64,000 bases of DNA from Bacteroidales bacterium (GCA_015061285.1 SUWW01000001.1:248001-312000); one strand, 5' to 3'. Counted from the first letter of the stretch, positions 18,458 to 27,534 are shown. Notes: a model not told the origin generated them from the sequence alone. Translations and numbers: made by a program.

Positions 18458-19776
18458 GAATTTTCTAATGAAAAGCCCTTTATCAGCCGTAGCGTTGGCT
18501 TCAAGAGCAACACTCCCCTCATGAGCATAAACACAAGAAACGAAATCCAAATTCCAGTATTTCCTACTGTTGGAATAGTTATAGCAAGCATACATACGTA
18601 GGAGACAAGAGCTACAAATGTACAATTGCGCAAGATGCTAACTTGTGTGGCCCCAATAAGTACTCCATCAAGCAAAAAGGCTAACGTACTTACAAGAGGA
18701 ACAGCTATTGCCCAACCAATATAATGCGATGCAACTTCGAGCACGGCTTCTGTGGGTTCGAAGAACATCAGCACTGGTCGCCAAGCCACTACATATACAA
18801 GGCCATAAATAATCATAACCGTCAGACACATCAGCGCAAGATGCCGCACAACAGCGCGCAAATGGGCAAAATTGCGGGCTCCCAAATAACGCCCACAAAG
18901 AGCTTCGGCTGCATAAGCAAGACCATCTTGAAGATAGCTGAAAAGCGTGAATAGCTGCATAAGTAGCGCATTAGCTGCCAATGTAGCTGCACCAAAGCGA
19001 GCCGAGACTGTAGTTTGTATGAAATATGCGGCCACTACACACAACGAGCGCTGAAAAATATTGCCATTTACGCAAAAAAAGCGCCGCATCGAAACTCTGT
19101 CGAAGCAACTAAAAAAGCGCACTCGCTCTAATCGCGGCGAATAGCGCAACATATACACACTAATAGCCATCAACAACGACAGATATTGCGCTATCAAAGT
19201 GGCTGTTGCAATGCCATCAATGCCCCAACCTAAATGCAACGACAGAAATATATTTAGACCTACATTCACCACGTTGCCAATGATAGCAATGACCATCGGA
19301 GTGCGAGAATCTTGCATACCTATGAACCAACCATTGAAAGCAAAAAGCAGTATGTCGGCAGGCACCGAAAACCAACGAATTGTTAGGTATCGATGAGCCA
19401 TATTGAGCACGCCAGCATCACCATCGATTATACGTAGCGACAAATATGTAAGCGGATTGCGAACGGCAAGCAGAATAGTAGCAAGTGCGAGAGCCAAAAC
19501 TACAGCACGCGTAAGCAAACGCCTACATTCAGCCCAATTTTGAGCGCCAAAACTCTGAGCTGTAAGTCCGCTCGTCGACATTCGCAAAAAGCCACAATTC
19601 CAATAGACGAGATTGAAAACCATCGTGCCTACCGAGAGTGCACCAATAGCCACGTCGCTACCTATGCGACCTGCAACGGCAACATCGGCCAACCCTAAAA
19701 GTGGCACAGTGAGATTCGATACCACATTGGGAACTGCTAAACGCAGTATTTCGCTATTTATTGTTTGCCGACTCAT
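18445..19776 (-). CDS. MATE-family efflux transporter
   Basis: This 443-residue polytopic membrane protein has twelve hydrophobic segments and MATE hallmarks: the N-terminal LRLAVPNVVSNLTVPLLGLADVA and GRIGSDVAIGALSVG, with an equivalent repeat in the second half (GLAYAAEALCGRYLGARN). MATE proteins export cationic drugs or metabolites using Na+ or H+ gradients. It most resembles the DinF-like branch common in Bacteroidetes. It is monocistronic. An exact -7 box (TAATTTTG) sits so close to the ATG that the message would have almost no leader. Its last three sense codons and stop lie within a palindromic repeat shared with other loci. Confidence 0.92.
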   Translation of the reverse strand: MSRQTINSEILRLAVPNVVSNLTVPLLGLADVAVAGRIGSDVAIGALSVGTMVFNLVYWNCGFLRMSTSGLTAQSFGAQNWAECRRLLTRAVVLALALATILLAVRNPLTYLSLRIIDGDAGVLNMAHRYLTIRWFSVPADILLFAFNGWFIGMQDSRTPMVIAIIGNVVNVGLNIFLSLHLGWGIDGIATATLIAQYLSLLMAISVYMLRYSPRLERVRFFSCFDRVSMRRFFCVNGNIFQRSLCVVAAYFIQTTVSARFGAATLAANALLMQLFTLFSYLQDGLAYAAEALCGRYLGARNFAHLRAVVRHLALMCLTVMIIYGLVYVVAWRPVLMFFEPTEAVLEVASHYIGWAIAVPLVSTLAFLLDGVLIGATQVSILRNCTFVALVSYVCMLAITIPTVGNTGIWISFLVFMLMRGVLLLKPTLRLIKGFSLENSSPN

Positions 19777-19783
19777 AGAGAGG

Positions 19784-19791
19784 CAAAATTA
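19784..19791 (-). promoter_or_regulatory. Putative -7 box TAATTTTG very close to the MATE start
   Basis: The minus strand reads TAATTTTG, six intervening bases, then TATG with the start codon at 19776. A start site 5-7 bases after the box would fall at or next to the ATG, suggesting a leaderless or nearly leaderless message. Confidence 0.45.
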
Positions 19792-19871
19792 GCTTCTAAT
19801 CATGGTTTTCTTCATTTAAGTTCGGCTTAAATATGCTTGTAGTATGTTCGTGTAACAAAATCTAAAAAATA

Positions 19872-19920
19872 TGTAACAGTGTTATCGTGAGCCTATATCA
19901 TTGGTAACATGAGCGAAGTT
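19872..19920 (+). promoter_or_regulatory. TGTAACA-type operator candidates upstream of GH43
   Basis: GTAACA-G-TGTTAT (19873-19885) is a near-perfect palindrome, and GGTAACAT follows at 19913-19920. Related TGTAACA sites occur upstream of several other genes of the CAZyme cluster. The TATTTTTA near 19942 is a possible -7 region, one base off consensus. Confidence 0.4.
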
Positions 19921-19971
19921 TGTTGTGTGTAGCAAACGATATTTTTACGAGAAATAAAAAATTATTATTGA

Positions 19972-22005
19972 ATGAAAAAACTATTTCTGACTATTGCATC
20001 GATATGCACACTTGCAGCTTCGGCTCAGAATCCTTATCTACCGCTATGGGAACATCTTCCCGATGGTGAACCACGCGTTTTCGAAGATCCCGATCAGCCG
20101 GGTAAATATCGTGCCTACATCATTGGTTCGCACGACACACGCTACACGGGCTATTGCGGCAACGACATACGTATGTGGAGCGCCCCAGTTGAAGATCTTT
20201 CTGATTGGCGCGACGAAGGCCCTATTTTCTCTTATTTCGTAGATGGGCAGTGGGATACCATGTTTGCGCCCGACCTTGTGGAGGTCAACGACCGCGAAAC
20301 GGGCAAACGTACGTATTACCTCTATCCACATTCGCGTGGTTGGCGTCGTGTGGCAATGGTTTGCAAGAGCGACCGCCCCAATGGTCCGTTCGTACCTATC
20401 AACCTCACCGACGATGGTCGCCAATGCCTCGAGGGTTCGCTCATCGACTTCGACCCTTCGGTATTCATCGAACCGGTAAACAACAAAAAAGACAAAGACT
20501 ACAAGAAGGGCTTCCGCGCATACGTATTCTATGGCTTCCAACACTCAACGGCTTGCGAACTCGACCAGAACACTATGTATTCGCAGCGCCCTGGCACTGA
20601 GCTTATCGACCCATTCATACCAGCCAGCAGCCGCGATGGTAAGTTGCTCGACAAAGAGGGCTCGGAATATAAAGCGCTCTACAAAGGTCAGAACCCGCTA
20701 GATTTCAACTTCTTCGAGGCATCGTCTATCCGTCAGGTTGGCAATAAATACGTAATGGTATTCTCGGGCTACAGCGGACAAGAATATGGCGTGGGAGCTA
20801 CCAACTCGGCTCTGCGTTATGCTTTTGGCGACTCGCCTCTCGGCCCGTGGCGTTCGGGTGGTGTGTTAGTCGATTCGCGCGGCGTGGTGCCAAACGAAGA
20901 TGGTAGCCACCTCGTAACTACCAATGCTGCTCATAACACTCACGGCTCACTGCAAGAGATTAACGGCCAGTGGTATGTATTCTACCATCGTCCACCACGT
21001 GGCTTTGGCAATGCGCGCCAAGCTATGGTTGCGCCTGTGAAGATTACTTGGGACAAGAAGAAAGTTGCCGATGGTGGTGTGGTGAAGATTACTGCATACG
21101 ACCCATTCACAGCCGACAACGAATGGAGCGCTAAGGCTGCCGACGGCAACCATTACACAGGCGCTGAGGTTACGAGCGAAGGTTTTCAAATATTTGGTTT
21201 GCAACCTTATAAATATTATTCGGCTGGTATAGCTTGCTACATGACCGGCAATGAATGGATGCGCGACAACTTCGACGTGTGGAACAACAGCATGAACCTC
21301 GAAGGCATCACCAACAAAGGCGTAGTAGGCTTCAAATATTTTGGTTTTGGCGGTTTGACAGCCGACACCAAAGGCATCAAGGCTTTCGATGGCGTAAAAG
21401 CTGGCGATGGCGCTACGCTCAACCTCAACCTCTCGTCGCAAGGTCACGGAGCATTCAAGATTCACATTATGCTCGATGGTCCGTATGCCAACAGCACATG
21501 GAACGGCAAGGAGATTGGCGTTATCGATGTGCCTGCCGATGCTCCACGCGAAGCTACTATCTACTCGGTGAAAGTGCCACAAGTGGAAGGTTTGAGCGGC
21601 AAACACGCCATCTACCTCGTTGCCGAAGGTCCTGACGTAGAAGCACCTAAGCCTCGCAACCCATGGGAGCGTATGTCGAACAAGCCTTACGGACTCTTCA
21701 ACCTTCACGGCATAGGCTTTAGCAAAGCAGGTGAAAATTTCGAAGCACCACGCGTGCCCGAAATCATCATCAGTGCCGATGGTAAACGATTGAACATACC
21801 ACCAACGCCCGTATTCTTCACCACCTCCAACGGCTACACCGAGGCTAATCACTATCAAGTCTACGGTCCGCTTACCAACAAATCGGAGCTCAAAGTGGAA
21901 TCTACTGTTCCTGGCGTAGAGATAAAGATTGGCAAGATTGAGGACGGCCGTGCAACCGTTCGCTGCATCTACAACGGCAAAGAGAAGGTGTTCCTCATCA
22001 ATTGA
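19972..22005 (+). CDS. Glycoside hydrolase family 43, secreted
   Basis: This 677-residue enzyme has a signal peptide (MKKLFLTIASICTLAASAQ). A five-bladed beta-propeller of the GH43 type follows, with family-type acidic sites in FEDPDQPGKYRAY (probable base, about residue 40), DFDPSVFIE (about 161) and FNFFEASSIRQVG (probable acid Glu, about 249). HGSLQEINGQWYVFYHRPP is a typical late-blade segment. The C-terminal part (about 420-600), with GLSGKHAIYLVAEGP, resembles a CBM6-type sugar-binding domain. GH43 enzymes act as arabinofuranosidases, xylosidases or galactosidases. In this cluster removal of arabinose from xylan is likely, but the subfamily is not assigned. Confidence 0.87.
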   Translation: MKKLFLTIASICTLAASAQNPYLPLWEHLPDGEPRVFEDPDQPGKYRAYIIGSHDTRYTGYCGNDIRMWSAPVEDLSDWRDEGPIFSYFVDGQWDTMFAPDLVEVNDRETGKRTYYLYPHSRGWRRVAMVCKSDRPNGPFVPINLTDDGRQCLEGSLIDFDPSVFIEPVNNKKDKDYKKGFRAYVFYGFQHSTACELDQNTMYSQRPGTELIDPFIPASSRDGKLLDKEGSEYKALYKGQNPLDFNFFEASSIRQVGNKYVMVFSGYSGQEYGVGATNSALRYAFGDSPLGPWRSGGVLVDSRGVVPNEDGSHLVTTNAAHNTHGSLQEINGQWYVFYHRPPRGFGNARQAMVAPVKITWDKKKVADGGVVKITAYDPFTADNEWSAKAADGNHYTGAEVTSEGFQIFGLQPYKYYSAGIACYMTGNEWMRDNFDVWNNSMNLEGITNKGVVGFKYFGFGGLTADTKGIKAFDGVKAGDGATLNLNLSSQGHGAFKIHIMLDGPYANSTWNGKEIGVIDVPADAPREATIYSVKVPQVEGLSGKHAIYLVAEGPDVEAPKPRNPWERMSNKPYGLFNLHGIGFSKAGENFEAPRVPEIIISADGKRLNIPPTPVFFTTSNGYTEANHYQVYGPLTNKSELKVESTVPGVEIKIGKIEDGRATVRCIYNGKEKVFLIN

Positions 22006-22037
22006 TATTTCGTTGCTATAGACGATGCGCAATATGT

Positions 22038-22068
22038 AGAGGCGTCACGTTGTGGCGTCTCTATATTT
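22038..22068 (+). terminator. Terminator hairpin after GH43
   Basis: AGAGGCGTCAC (22038-22048) and GTGGCGTCTCT (22052-22062) form an 11-bp stem with two G-U pairs in RNA and a 3-base loop, then ATATTT. A nearly identical hairpin follows the next gene at 22959. Confidence 0.75.
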
Positions 22069-22181
22069 CAATAGATTTCATAAATAATTATTTTTAGCAA
22101 AAGTACTTGAATAATGTCCCAATTCTGCAATTATCATTAATCTTTTTTAGGAATAAATATACAAATTGTAAAGATAAGAGC

Positions 22182-22189
22182 TATATTTG
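22182..22189 (+). promoter_or_regulatory. Putative -7 box TATATTTG with a long leader
   Basis: TATATTTG matches TAnnTTTG exactly. It would give the lipoprotein gene at 22376 a leader of about 180 bases. The rest of the 22006-22375 gap is AT-rich and holds nothing else that I recognise. Confidence 0.5.
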
Positions 22190-22375
22190 TATACTCTTGC
22201 ATGAATCTATTGAAGAAAACAGACTGTCATAAAATGTTAACCATCAATCATATAAGGAAAATAAAAAAACGCTCTCTTGCATCTTTTGTTCAAGGAACGA
22301 TAAGTTGCAAAACTCTTTTCTGTTGTGAGTAGAAACACAGAACCTTTTTTGTAATCAAGTAAAAAAACTAATATT

Positions 22376-22933
22376 ATGAGTTTGAATAATAAATTAATAG
22401 GGACTTTGCTCCTTTTTGTTACCATTGGGTGTTCCGATAATGAAGTAAATGCCTACGAATCGTCAAAGCTCCCTTTTGATAACTATAAAGTTACTATAGG
22501 TGTAGAAGACGAGTATGGCAATCTCTTGACAGCGGAGCAATACGCATCATTATTGAAGGTCTACAACTGCGACTCGAAAAGTTTTGTTGATGTAGATATT
22601 GATGATGGTATTGTTATGTTCGAAGCTGATGCTCCCGATATTAATTCAAAGTCAGTATTACTTGATATTGATGAATCTGAGAAAAGTAATGATGCTGTAA
22701 TTGGAATATATGAATCACATACTAAATCTAAAATATCAATAGCAGACCAAACTTTTATTTTCGATTTCACTATTTGGTTTCAAGCGTTTCCAGAAAATTT
22801 CTACGCTGATAGTCCTCATTATATTCGTAGCATTTCATGTGATGATAAGGTTATTGCCGACAAGTTAGGATCTACCGACACACCCACAATAACATTTGTA
22901 TATGAGAATGGTACATATAAACTAAAGAAATAG
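22376..22933 (+). CDS. Small lipoprotein of unknown function
   Basis: This 185-residue protein begins MSLNNKLIGTLLLFVTIGC, a lipoprotein signal with Cys19 as the likely lipid-anchored residue. SDNE follows and is acidic, as in surface-exported Bacteroidetes lipoproteins. The remainder is hydrophilic and Asp/Ser-rich (VDVDIDDGIVMFEADAPDIN, LLDIDESEKSND) with no recognised domain. AT content is higher than in the neighbouring enzyme genes. It sits alone between two similar terminators, with its own -7 box and long leader, so it is probably not co-transcribed with the hydrolases. Function unknown. Confidence 0.7.
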   Translation: MSLNNKLIGTLLLFVTIGCSDNEVNAYESSKLPFDNYKVTIGVEDEYGNLLTAEQYASLLKVYNCDSKSFVDVDIDDGIVMFEADAPDINSKSVLLDIDESEKSNDAVIGIYESHTKSKISIADQTFIFDFTIWFQAFPENFYADSPHYIRSISCDDKVIADKLGSTDTPTITFVYENGTYKLKK

Positions 22934-22958
22934 GCATTGTCATTTATTGCTAATAGTT

Positions 22959-22995
22959 GAGGCGTCACATTGTGGCGTCTCTTTTTTATTTTTTC
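22959..22995 (+). terminator. Terminator hairpin with long T tract
   Basis: GAGGCGTCAC (22959-22968) and GTGGCGTCTC (22972-22981) flank a 3-base loop, followed by a run of T with one A. It is a near copy of the hairpin at 22038. Confidence 0.85.
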
Positions 22996-23039
22996 TCTTG
23001 CAAAATCTCGTCAACAATTTAGCGGCCGCTATGTATAGG

Positions 23040-23124
23040 TAATCCGCCATCTGCGAGTTGCGGATTTCAAATCCCTTCTAACGGAGGGCGCAGGGAGATC
23101 CTTCGCTACGCTCAGGATGACAAC
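23040..23124. repeat. Intergenic REP-like sequence with the CTTCGCTACGCTCAGGATGA motif
   Basis: GATCCTTCGCTACGCTCAGGATGACAAC at 23097-23124 is the inverse of GTCATCCTGAGCGTAGCGAAG-like sequences at 29810 and 30887 in this window. Just upstream AATCCGC/GCGGATT (about 23041-23066) forms a small hairpin. Such elements are common between genes in Bacteroidales. Confidence 0.7.
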
Positions 23125-23173
23125 TCGGCGAAGCCAATGACATTACACTACTTGCGAATATTGAGTATCTCTT

Positions 23174-23232
23174 TGTAACACATTGTAAAAAATCTGTAAC
23201 GTAGTGTGATTGTATACATATCATTTGTAACA
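23174..23232 (+). promoter_or_regulatory. Three GTAAC sites upstream of the CE1-like esterase
   Basis: TGTAACA at 23174-23180, CTGTAAC at 23194-23200 and TTTGTAACA at 23224-23232 are clustered 60-120 bases ahead of the ATG at 23293. CGATATTTTTACAG at about 23260 resembles the sequence just before the GH43 gene at 19972 and may be the core promoter. Confidence 0.4.
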
Positions 23233-23292
23233 AAAATGATGTGTGTCTCTATATTTATCTCGATATTTTTACAGAAAAAATCTCATCGTCGT

Positions 23293-25137
23293 ATGAAAAA
23301 GTTAATCCTATCATTTTCGCTTTTGGCGTTGCTTGGTTGTGCCAAAACAACGCAGACCACCATCGAGCGGCCTAATTATCAATCTGCGGAATGCAATGCC
23401 GATGGCACCGTTACTTTTCGTTATCACAATGGCGCTGCCAAGGATGTGAAGGTTGATGTGCAGTTTGCAGGTCGTCACGATATGGTGCTCGATTCTGTTA
23501 CAGGCATCTGGTCGGTCACACTCGGTCCGGCAGCTCCCGATATGTATCCCTATTGCTTTGTTGTGGACGGCATAAGCATTGCCGACCCACTCAACGAGGC
23601 CTATTTCCCTAACGAGGGTTTCAAAAATAGTTTGCTCAGCATAGCCGCTCCCGACAGCACCTTGCTGCACGACATAACTAATGTGAAGCACGGCACGGTG
23701 GAGTATGTCAACTACTTCTCGTCAACTATCAATGCCGTGAATCATGCGGTGGTTTATCTGCCACCTACTTATGCAGAAAATACCGACAAGCGTTACCCTG
23801 TGTTCTACCTCATCAGTGGCACAACCGACACCGAAGAGGTATACTACAAAGTGGGACGCACCAACAACATAGCCGACAACCTGATAGCTCAAGGCGATGC
23901 GGAGGAGATGATTATAGTTATGCCATACGGCAATCCGTACAAGCTGCTGCCCACCATGCCCGACGTAGCCAGTGTGCCACAAACCAACTTCGGCGCCGAC
24001 CTCTTCAGCCTCGACCTCAACAACGACCTTATGCCATACGTAGAACGCACCTATCGCACCATCAACGATGCCGATCATCGTGCCATAGGCGGATTCTCGC
24101 GCGGTGGCAATCAGGCGCTCGCCAACGGCTTGACTCACCTCGATAAGTTTGCATATTTATGCAGCTATAGCTCATTCACCACAACCGACATTCCAGACGT
24201 CTACAACAATGCCGACGACACCAATGCCCGCATCAAGCTCTTCTGGCTCGGCGTTGGCACCGACGATTTCCTCTATGGCAATGCTCGTGACTACACCGAG
24301 TTTCTTGACCAAAAAGGTATTCGGTGCATCAAAGAATATACTGATGATAAGTATGGCCACACATGGATGAATGCTAAGTATTTTCTTGGCAAGACGTTGC
24401 GCCTACTCTTCCGCCCCGAAGCAGCAGCCAAAGCCATGACAGCAGCGCAACCCACACGTCCGGCAACGGGCAACGAAGCTCAGTTTACACCGGGCGTCAT
24501 GGCACGTCTGTTCCCTAAGCCAATCATCTCGCCCGAATACACAGATAGCAACATCGTGTTCCGCTTCAAAGCCGAAAATGCCGAGAGTGTTATGCTACAG
24601 ACAGAAACAGGAAATGTACCTATGCAGCGCGATTCGCTTGGCGTGTGGAGTATTGCAGTAAATAGTAATATCGATAAGCCTTTTACCTACACATTCCTTG
24701 TAAACGGCATTAGCGTAGCCGACCCCAATAATATGTATGCTTCGCCTCTGAAAGGCTTCCGCCCAATAAGCATAGCATGTCATCCGCAGTGTAAGTATAG
24801 CTATGCCAATGCAAGCAACATTGCTTTCGGCAACGTGGCATACAGCTTTGGCGCAGACACTGAGGCAGTTTACACCTCACCAGCCGAAGCATCAAGCAAT
24901 TTCGTAGAGATAAACTTGAAAGGTGGCGAATTTGATACGGTCGAGAGTTGGTTCAAAAATGCAAATGCCAACGTAGTAGCCGACCGTCTTTTTGCAGAGG
25001 GCAAGATAAAACCCGTAAAACTCATTGTAGGCAAAGCCTCAGCAGGCGCCATCACCCTCGATGCTACGAAATACGGCACTTGGGCAGACCGCCAAACTGC
25101 TCTCGAAGCATTGCTACTTGAAAAAGCAGGGAAGTAA
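23293..25137 (+). CDS. CE1-like (feruloyl/acetyl) esterase lipoprotein with a degenerate second module
   Basis: The start is placed at 23293, where MKKLILSFSLLALLGC gives a lipoprotein signal; an upstream in-frame start at 23206 would bury it. The 614-residue protein has an early-set domain (about 30-115), then an esterase-D-type alpha/beta hydrolase (about 120-385) with nucleophile GGFSRGGNQ (Ser about 269) and His about 356 in KYGHTWMN. A second early-set domain (about 410-510) resembles the first (FLVNGISVADPNN versus FVVDGISIADPLN). It is followed only by the beginning of another hydrolase fold (VVADRLFAEG versus NIADNLIAQG) without Ser or His. It probably releases ferulate or acetate from xylan. 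Confidence 0.8.
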   Translation: MKKLILSFSLLALLGCAKTTQTTIERPNYQSAECNADGTVTFRYHNGAAKDVKVDVQFAGRHDMVLDSVTGIWSVTLGPAAPDMYPYCFVVDGISIADPLNEAYFPNEGFKNSLLSIAAPDSTLLHDITNVKHGTVEYVNYFSSTINAVNHAVVYLPPTYAENTDKRYPVFYLISGTTDTEEVYYKVGRTNNIADNLIAQGDAEEMIIVMPYGNPYKLLPTMPDVASVPQTNFGADLFSLDLNNDLMPYVERTYRTINDADHRAIGGFSRGGNQALANGLTHLDKFAYLCSYSSFTTTDIPDVYNNADDTNARIKLFWLGVGTDDFLYGNARDYTEFLDQKGIRCIKEYTDDKYGHTWMNAKYFLGKTLRLLFRPEAAAKAMTAAQPTRPATGNEAQFTPGVMARLFPKPIISPEYTDSNIVFRFKAENAESVMLQTETGNVPMQRDSLGVWSIAVNSNIDKPFTYTFLVNGISVADPNNMYASPLKGFRPISIACHPQCKYSYANASNIAFGNVAYSFGADTEAVYTSPAEASSNFVEINLKGGEFDTVESWFKNANANVVADRLFAEGKIKPVKLIVGKASAGAITLDATKYGTWADRQTALEALLLEKAGK

Positions 25138-25222
25138 ATTTCTAATTCAAAATTAGAAAGTGAAAATTCATAATTAGGTCCGATTTTCTAATTACGATTT
25201 ACGAAACTGAAACACAGATTCT

Positions 25223-25278
25223 ATCACCGAATTCACACTAACAAAACGAATTAGTTTCAATTAGTTGAATTCGGTGAT
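25223..25278. repeat. Palindromic repeat, ATCACCGAATT family, copy 2
   Basis: ATCACCGAATTCA (25223-25235) pairs perfectly with TGAATTCGGTGAT (25266-25278) over 13 bp. The interior contains ACGAATTAG, as do the copies near 60.1 kb. It lies six bases past the stop of the minus-strand ORF6N gene and may terminate both convergent genes. Confidence 0.8.
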
Positions 25279-25284
25279 ATTTAT

Positions 25285-26196
25285 CTATTGCCAATGTACT
25301 AACAATTCAGTCGTAGCTATCTCCATTTTGTTGAAAGCGAACCATTTCTTGCCCAAATCTTTTAGCGAAGCTCCTATGTGATATACGGCGTCATCGATGC
25401 AGAGAAAACGGTCGTGTGCGTTAGTAAATATCTCTGCTATCAGCGGCGGATATTGTGCATTGTGACGGTCGATGTCTAATTGCAATTGACGAGAAATGTT
25501 TTTTGTGAGGATACGCACTGAAACACCAACAGAGCGTTTGTCAAGCATAGTTAACACGCTGTCGTCTACGTAGTTATCAAACAAGACGATTTGCTCTTTA
25601 GCCGAGCGAATAAGGTCGCAAGCAAATGTGTAGGCATCGAATATTTGTCCGTCGTAGAATATGCCCTGCGTGGGCAGCGCATTTCCAGAATCTAATCGTC
25701 TAAATACTTCTGCCAATTTGTTGTCGGTCATTATTTGATGAGCCGAGAGCGCAATCTGGTTTTGCTCAATGACAGACAATCGTTGAAAGATATTGGCGTT
25801 TGCAGACAAAAACCGTCGCATTGCGGTAAACGCATCCATAATTTGAATGCTGACTTCAACTGCTGTTGCGCTATGCAAAACCGTAGATAACATTGCTACG
25901 CCTTGCTCCGTAAATACATACGGCATAACAGAAGAATGTTTCAAATTTTGCAACCGGTCGCAATTTGCGACCAGTTCATTTATCTCATTATTAGACAGTT
26001 GAAATCTAAATCGATCTGGGAAACGGTCTAAGTTGCGCTTTACTTGTTCATTTAGTCGTTTAGTCTCAACTCCATAAAGTTGCGCCAAATCGCGGTCTAT
26101 CATTACTTGCATGCCGCGAATGTTGAAAATCATTTTTTCAATATCGACGATACTATTTTGAGCATTGTCATTAACTATTTCTGATTCTTTTTTCAT
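25285..26196 (-). CDS. ORF6N-domain protein with a PLD-like C-terminus
   Basis: The start is placed at 26196 (MKKESEIVND), close behind an exact -7 box; an upstream start at 26313 would overlap the promoter. The 303-residue protein has an N-terminal ORF6N domain (IEKMIFNIRGMQVMIDRDLA, YGVETKRLNEQVKRN, FTEQGVAMLSTVL), a DNA-binding domain typical of phage antirepressors. The C-terminal half (about 200-303) contains HDRFLCIDDAVYHIGASLKD, resembling a phospholipase-D-fold half site in which H, D and S/G positions are kept. Such proteins are widespread in Bacteroidetes chromosomes. The role is unknown; a phage-derived regulator or nuclease is possible. It is opposite to, and splits, the CAZyme cluster. 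Confidence 0.8.
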   Translation of the reverse strand: MKKESEIVNDNAQNSIVDIEKMIFNIRGMQVMIDRDLAQLYGVETKRLNEQVKRNLDRFPDRFRFQLSNNEINELVANCDRLQNLKHSSVMPYVFTEQGVAMLSTVLHSATAVEVSIQIMDAFTAMRRFLSANANIFQRLSVIEQNQIALSAHQIMTDNKLAEVFRRLDSGNALPTQGIFYDGQIFDAYTFACDLIRSAKEQIVLFDNYVDDSVLTMLDKRSVGVSVRILTKNISRQLQLDIDRHNAQYPPLIAEIFTNAHDRFLCIDDAVYHIGASLKDLGKKWFAFNKMEIATTELLVHWQ

Positions 26197-26228
26197 AGAT
26201 ATGAATGGCAAACTTTGAACATCAATCG

Positions 26229-26268
26229 CAAATTTATGAAAATGTCGATAGCATAAATATTTGTAACA
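26229..26268. promoter_or_regulatory. Divergent control region: -7 box (minus) and TTGTAACA site
   Basis: On the minus strand TAAATTTG (26229-26236) is an exact -7 box for the ORF6N gene. TTGTAACA at 26261-26268 is a member of the motif family found upstream of other CAZyme genes and lies 94 bases ahead of the CE15-like gene. Confidence 0.45.
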
Positions 26269-26361
26269 TTTTCCAAAACATTTATCCGTCAGTTTCTGCT
26301 TGCTCCGCAACACTTTTTACTACTTTTATACTCAGCATTTCTTTCGATAACAATAATAATT

Positions 26362-27534
26362 ATGAGCAATATTTTCAGTTTGAGTATAGCAGCGCTACTT
26401 ACGTCGGTGGTGGTGAATGCACAGAATACTATTCCTCAGGTCTACGATGTTGAAAACTCGGGTAGTCATTTGCCACTACCTATCATGCTTCCTGCTAATG
26501 AGTTACCCGTTATAGAGGAGTTGCCAGATGCGCTTGATGGTGTAAGTACGTTCGCCGATTGGGAGCAACGCCGCAATGTAATTGCAGCACAAATACAACA
26601 TTACGGCATAGGCACAAAACCTACTGTTGCCCCAAAACAGATTGCGGCTCGCATGGATGGCGACACGCTCATCGTTGATGTCACCGTTGGCAGTCAGATG
26701 CTTACGCTGCGCTCCGAGATACACTATCCGCAAATAGGACAACCACCATACGCGCTCATGATAGGTACGAGTGTGATTGCCTTGCCTAAGCACTTGCTCG
26801 ACAGTCGCCCAGTGGCTACGCTCATCTTCCACGAAGCTCAGGTGAACGACTATTCACAGTGGCGACCACACAAAGAACGTGGCGAGCATAATTTCGACCG
26901 CCTCTATCCCGAACTTACCGAAAATGGTGCATATAGCGAATGGGCGTGGGGCGTCAGTCGCATAATAGACGGCTTGCAGCAGCTGGGCTCAAGCGTTACT
27001 CGCATCGACACACGACGCATTGGTGTTACAGGGTGCTCCTATGCTGGCAAGATGGCGCTCTATAGCGGTGCTTTCGACGAGCGTGTGTGCCTCACCATAG
27101 CTCAAGAACCAGGTGGTGGCGGTGCTGCGGCGTGGCGCATCTCGCAGCTGAGCGACAGCGTGGAGAATATCGACAAGACCGACTATCATTGGTTTCTTGA
27201 GAGTCAGCGCACCAACTTTGGCGGCGGCAATGTAGACCGCTTACCCTACGACCAACACGAACTCTGCGCCATGATTTGTCCGCGCGCATTGCTCCTGCTT
27301 GGCAACCCCGACTACAAGTGGCTTGCCGACGAGGCTATGCTTGTGGCAGCACGTGAGGCACGCAAAGTGTGGCAACATTTTGGCATTGCCGACCGCATGG
27401 GCTATTCAATAGTGGGTGGTCACGGACATTGCCAACTGCCCGAAGAGCAAGAACCCGAAGTGAAAGCCTTCATTGATAAGTTTTTGCTTGGGAAAGATGC
27501 AGAGACGAGAAATGTGGAGAAGGTGAAAAAATGA
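26362..27534 (+). CDS. CE15-like glucuronoyl esterase
   Basis: CE15 enzymes cleave the ester between 4-O-methylglucuronic acid of xylan and lignin alcohols. This 390-residue protein has a signal peptide (about 1-20, ending VVVNAQ). The CE15 nucleophile motif is GVTGCSYAGKMAL, with Ser about 226 flanked by the family's Cys and Lys. It also has AQEPGGGGAAAWRIS, YDQHELCAMICPRALLLLGN and a late catalytic His in GGHGHCQLPEEQ (about 354-356). Length is normal for bacterial members. The closing residues after LGKDAE are charged and may be a tail. It suits a cluster acting on decorated glucuronoarabinoxylan. A 32-bp perfect palindrome lies past the stop. Confidence 0.87.
   Translation: MSNIFSLSIAALLTSVVVNAQNTIPQVYDVENSGSHLPLPIMLPANELPVIEELPDALDGVSTFADWEQRRNVIAAQIQHYGIGTKPTVAPKQIAARMDGDTLIVDVTVGSQMLTLRSEIHYPQIGQPPYALMIGTSVIALPKHLLDSRPVATLIFHEAQVNDYSQWRPHKERGEHNFDRLYPELTENGAYSEWAWGVSRIIDGLQQLGSSVTRIDTRRIGVTGCSYAGKMALYSGAFDERVCLTIAQEPGGGGAAAWRISQLSDSVENIDKTDYHWFLESQRTNFGGGNVDRLPYDQHELCAMICPRALLLLGNPDYKWLADEAMLVAAREARKVWQHFGIADRMGYSIVGGHGHCQLPEEQEPEVKAFIDKFLLGKDAETRNVEKVKK

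Noticed and set aside
20947..22032. Minus-strand ORF of 361 codons opposite GH43
   Set aside because: It has no recognisable motif or signal, while the plus strand encodes a clear GH43 enzyme; typical antisense shadow in a gene of this codon use.
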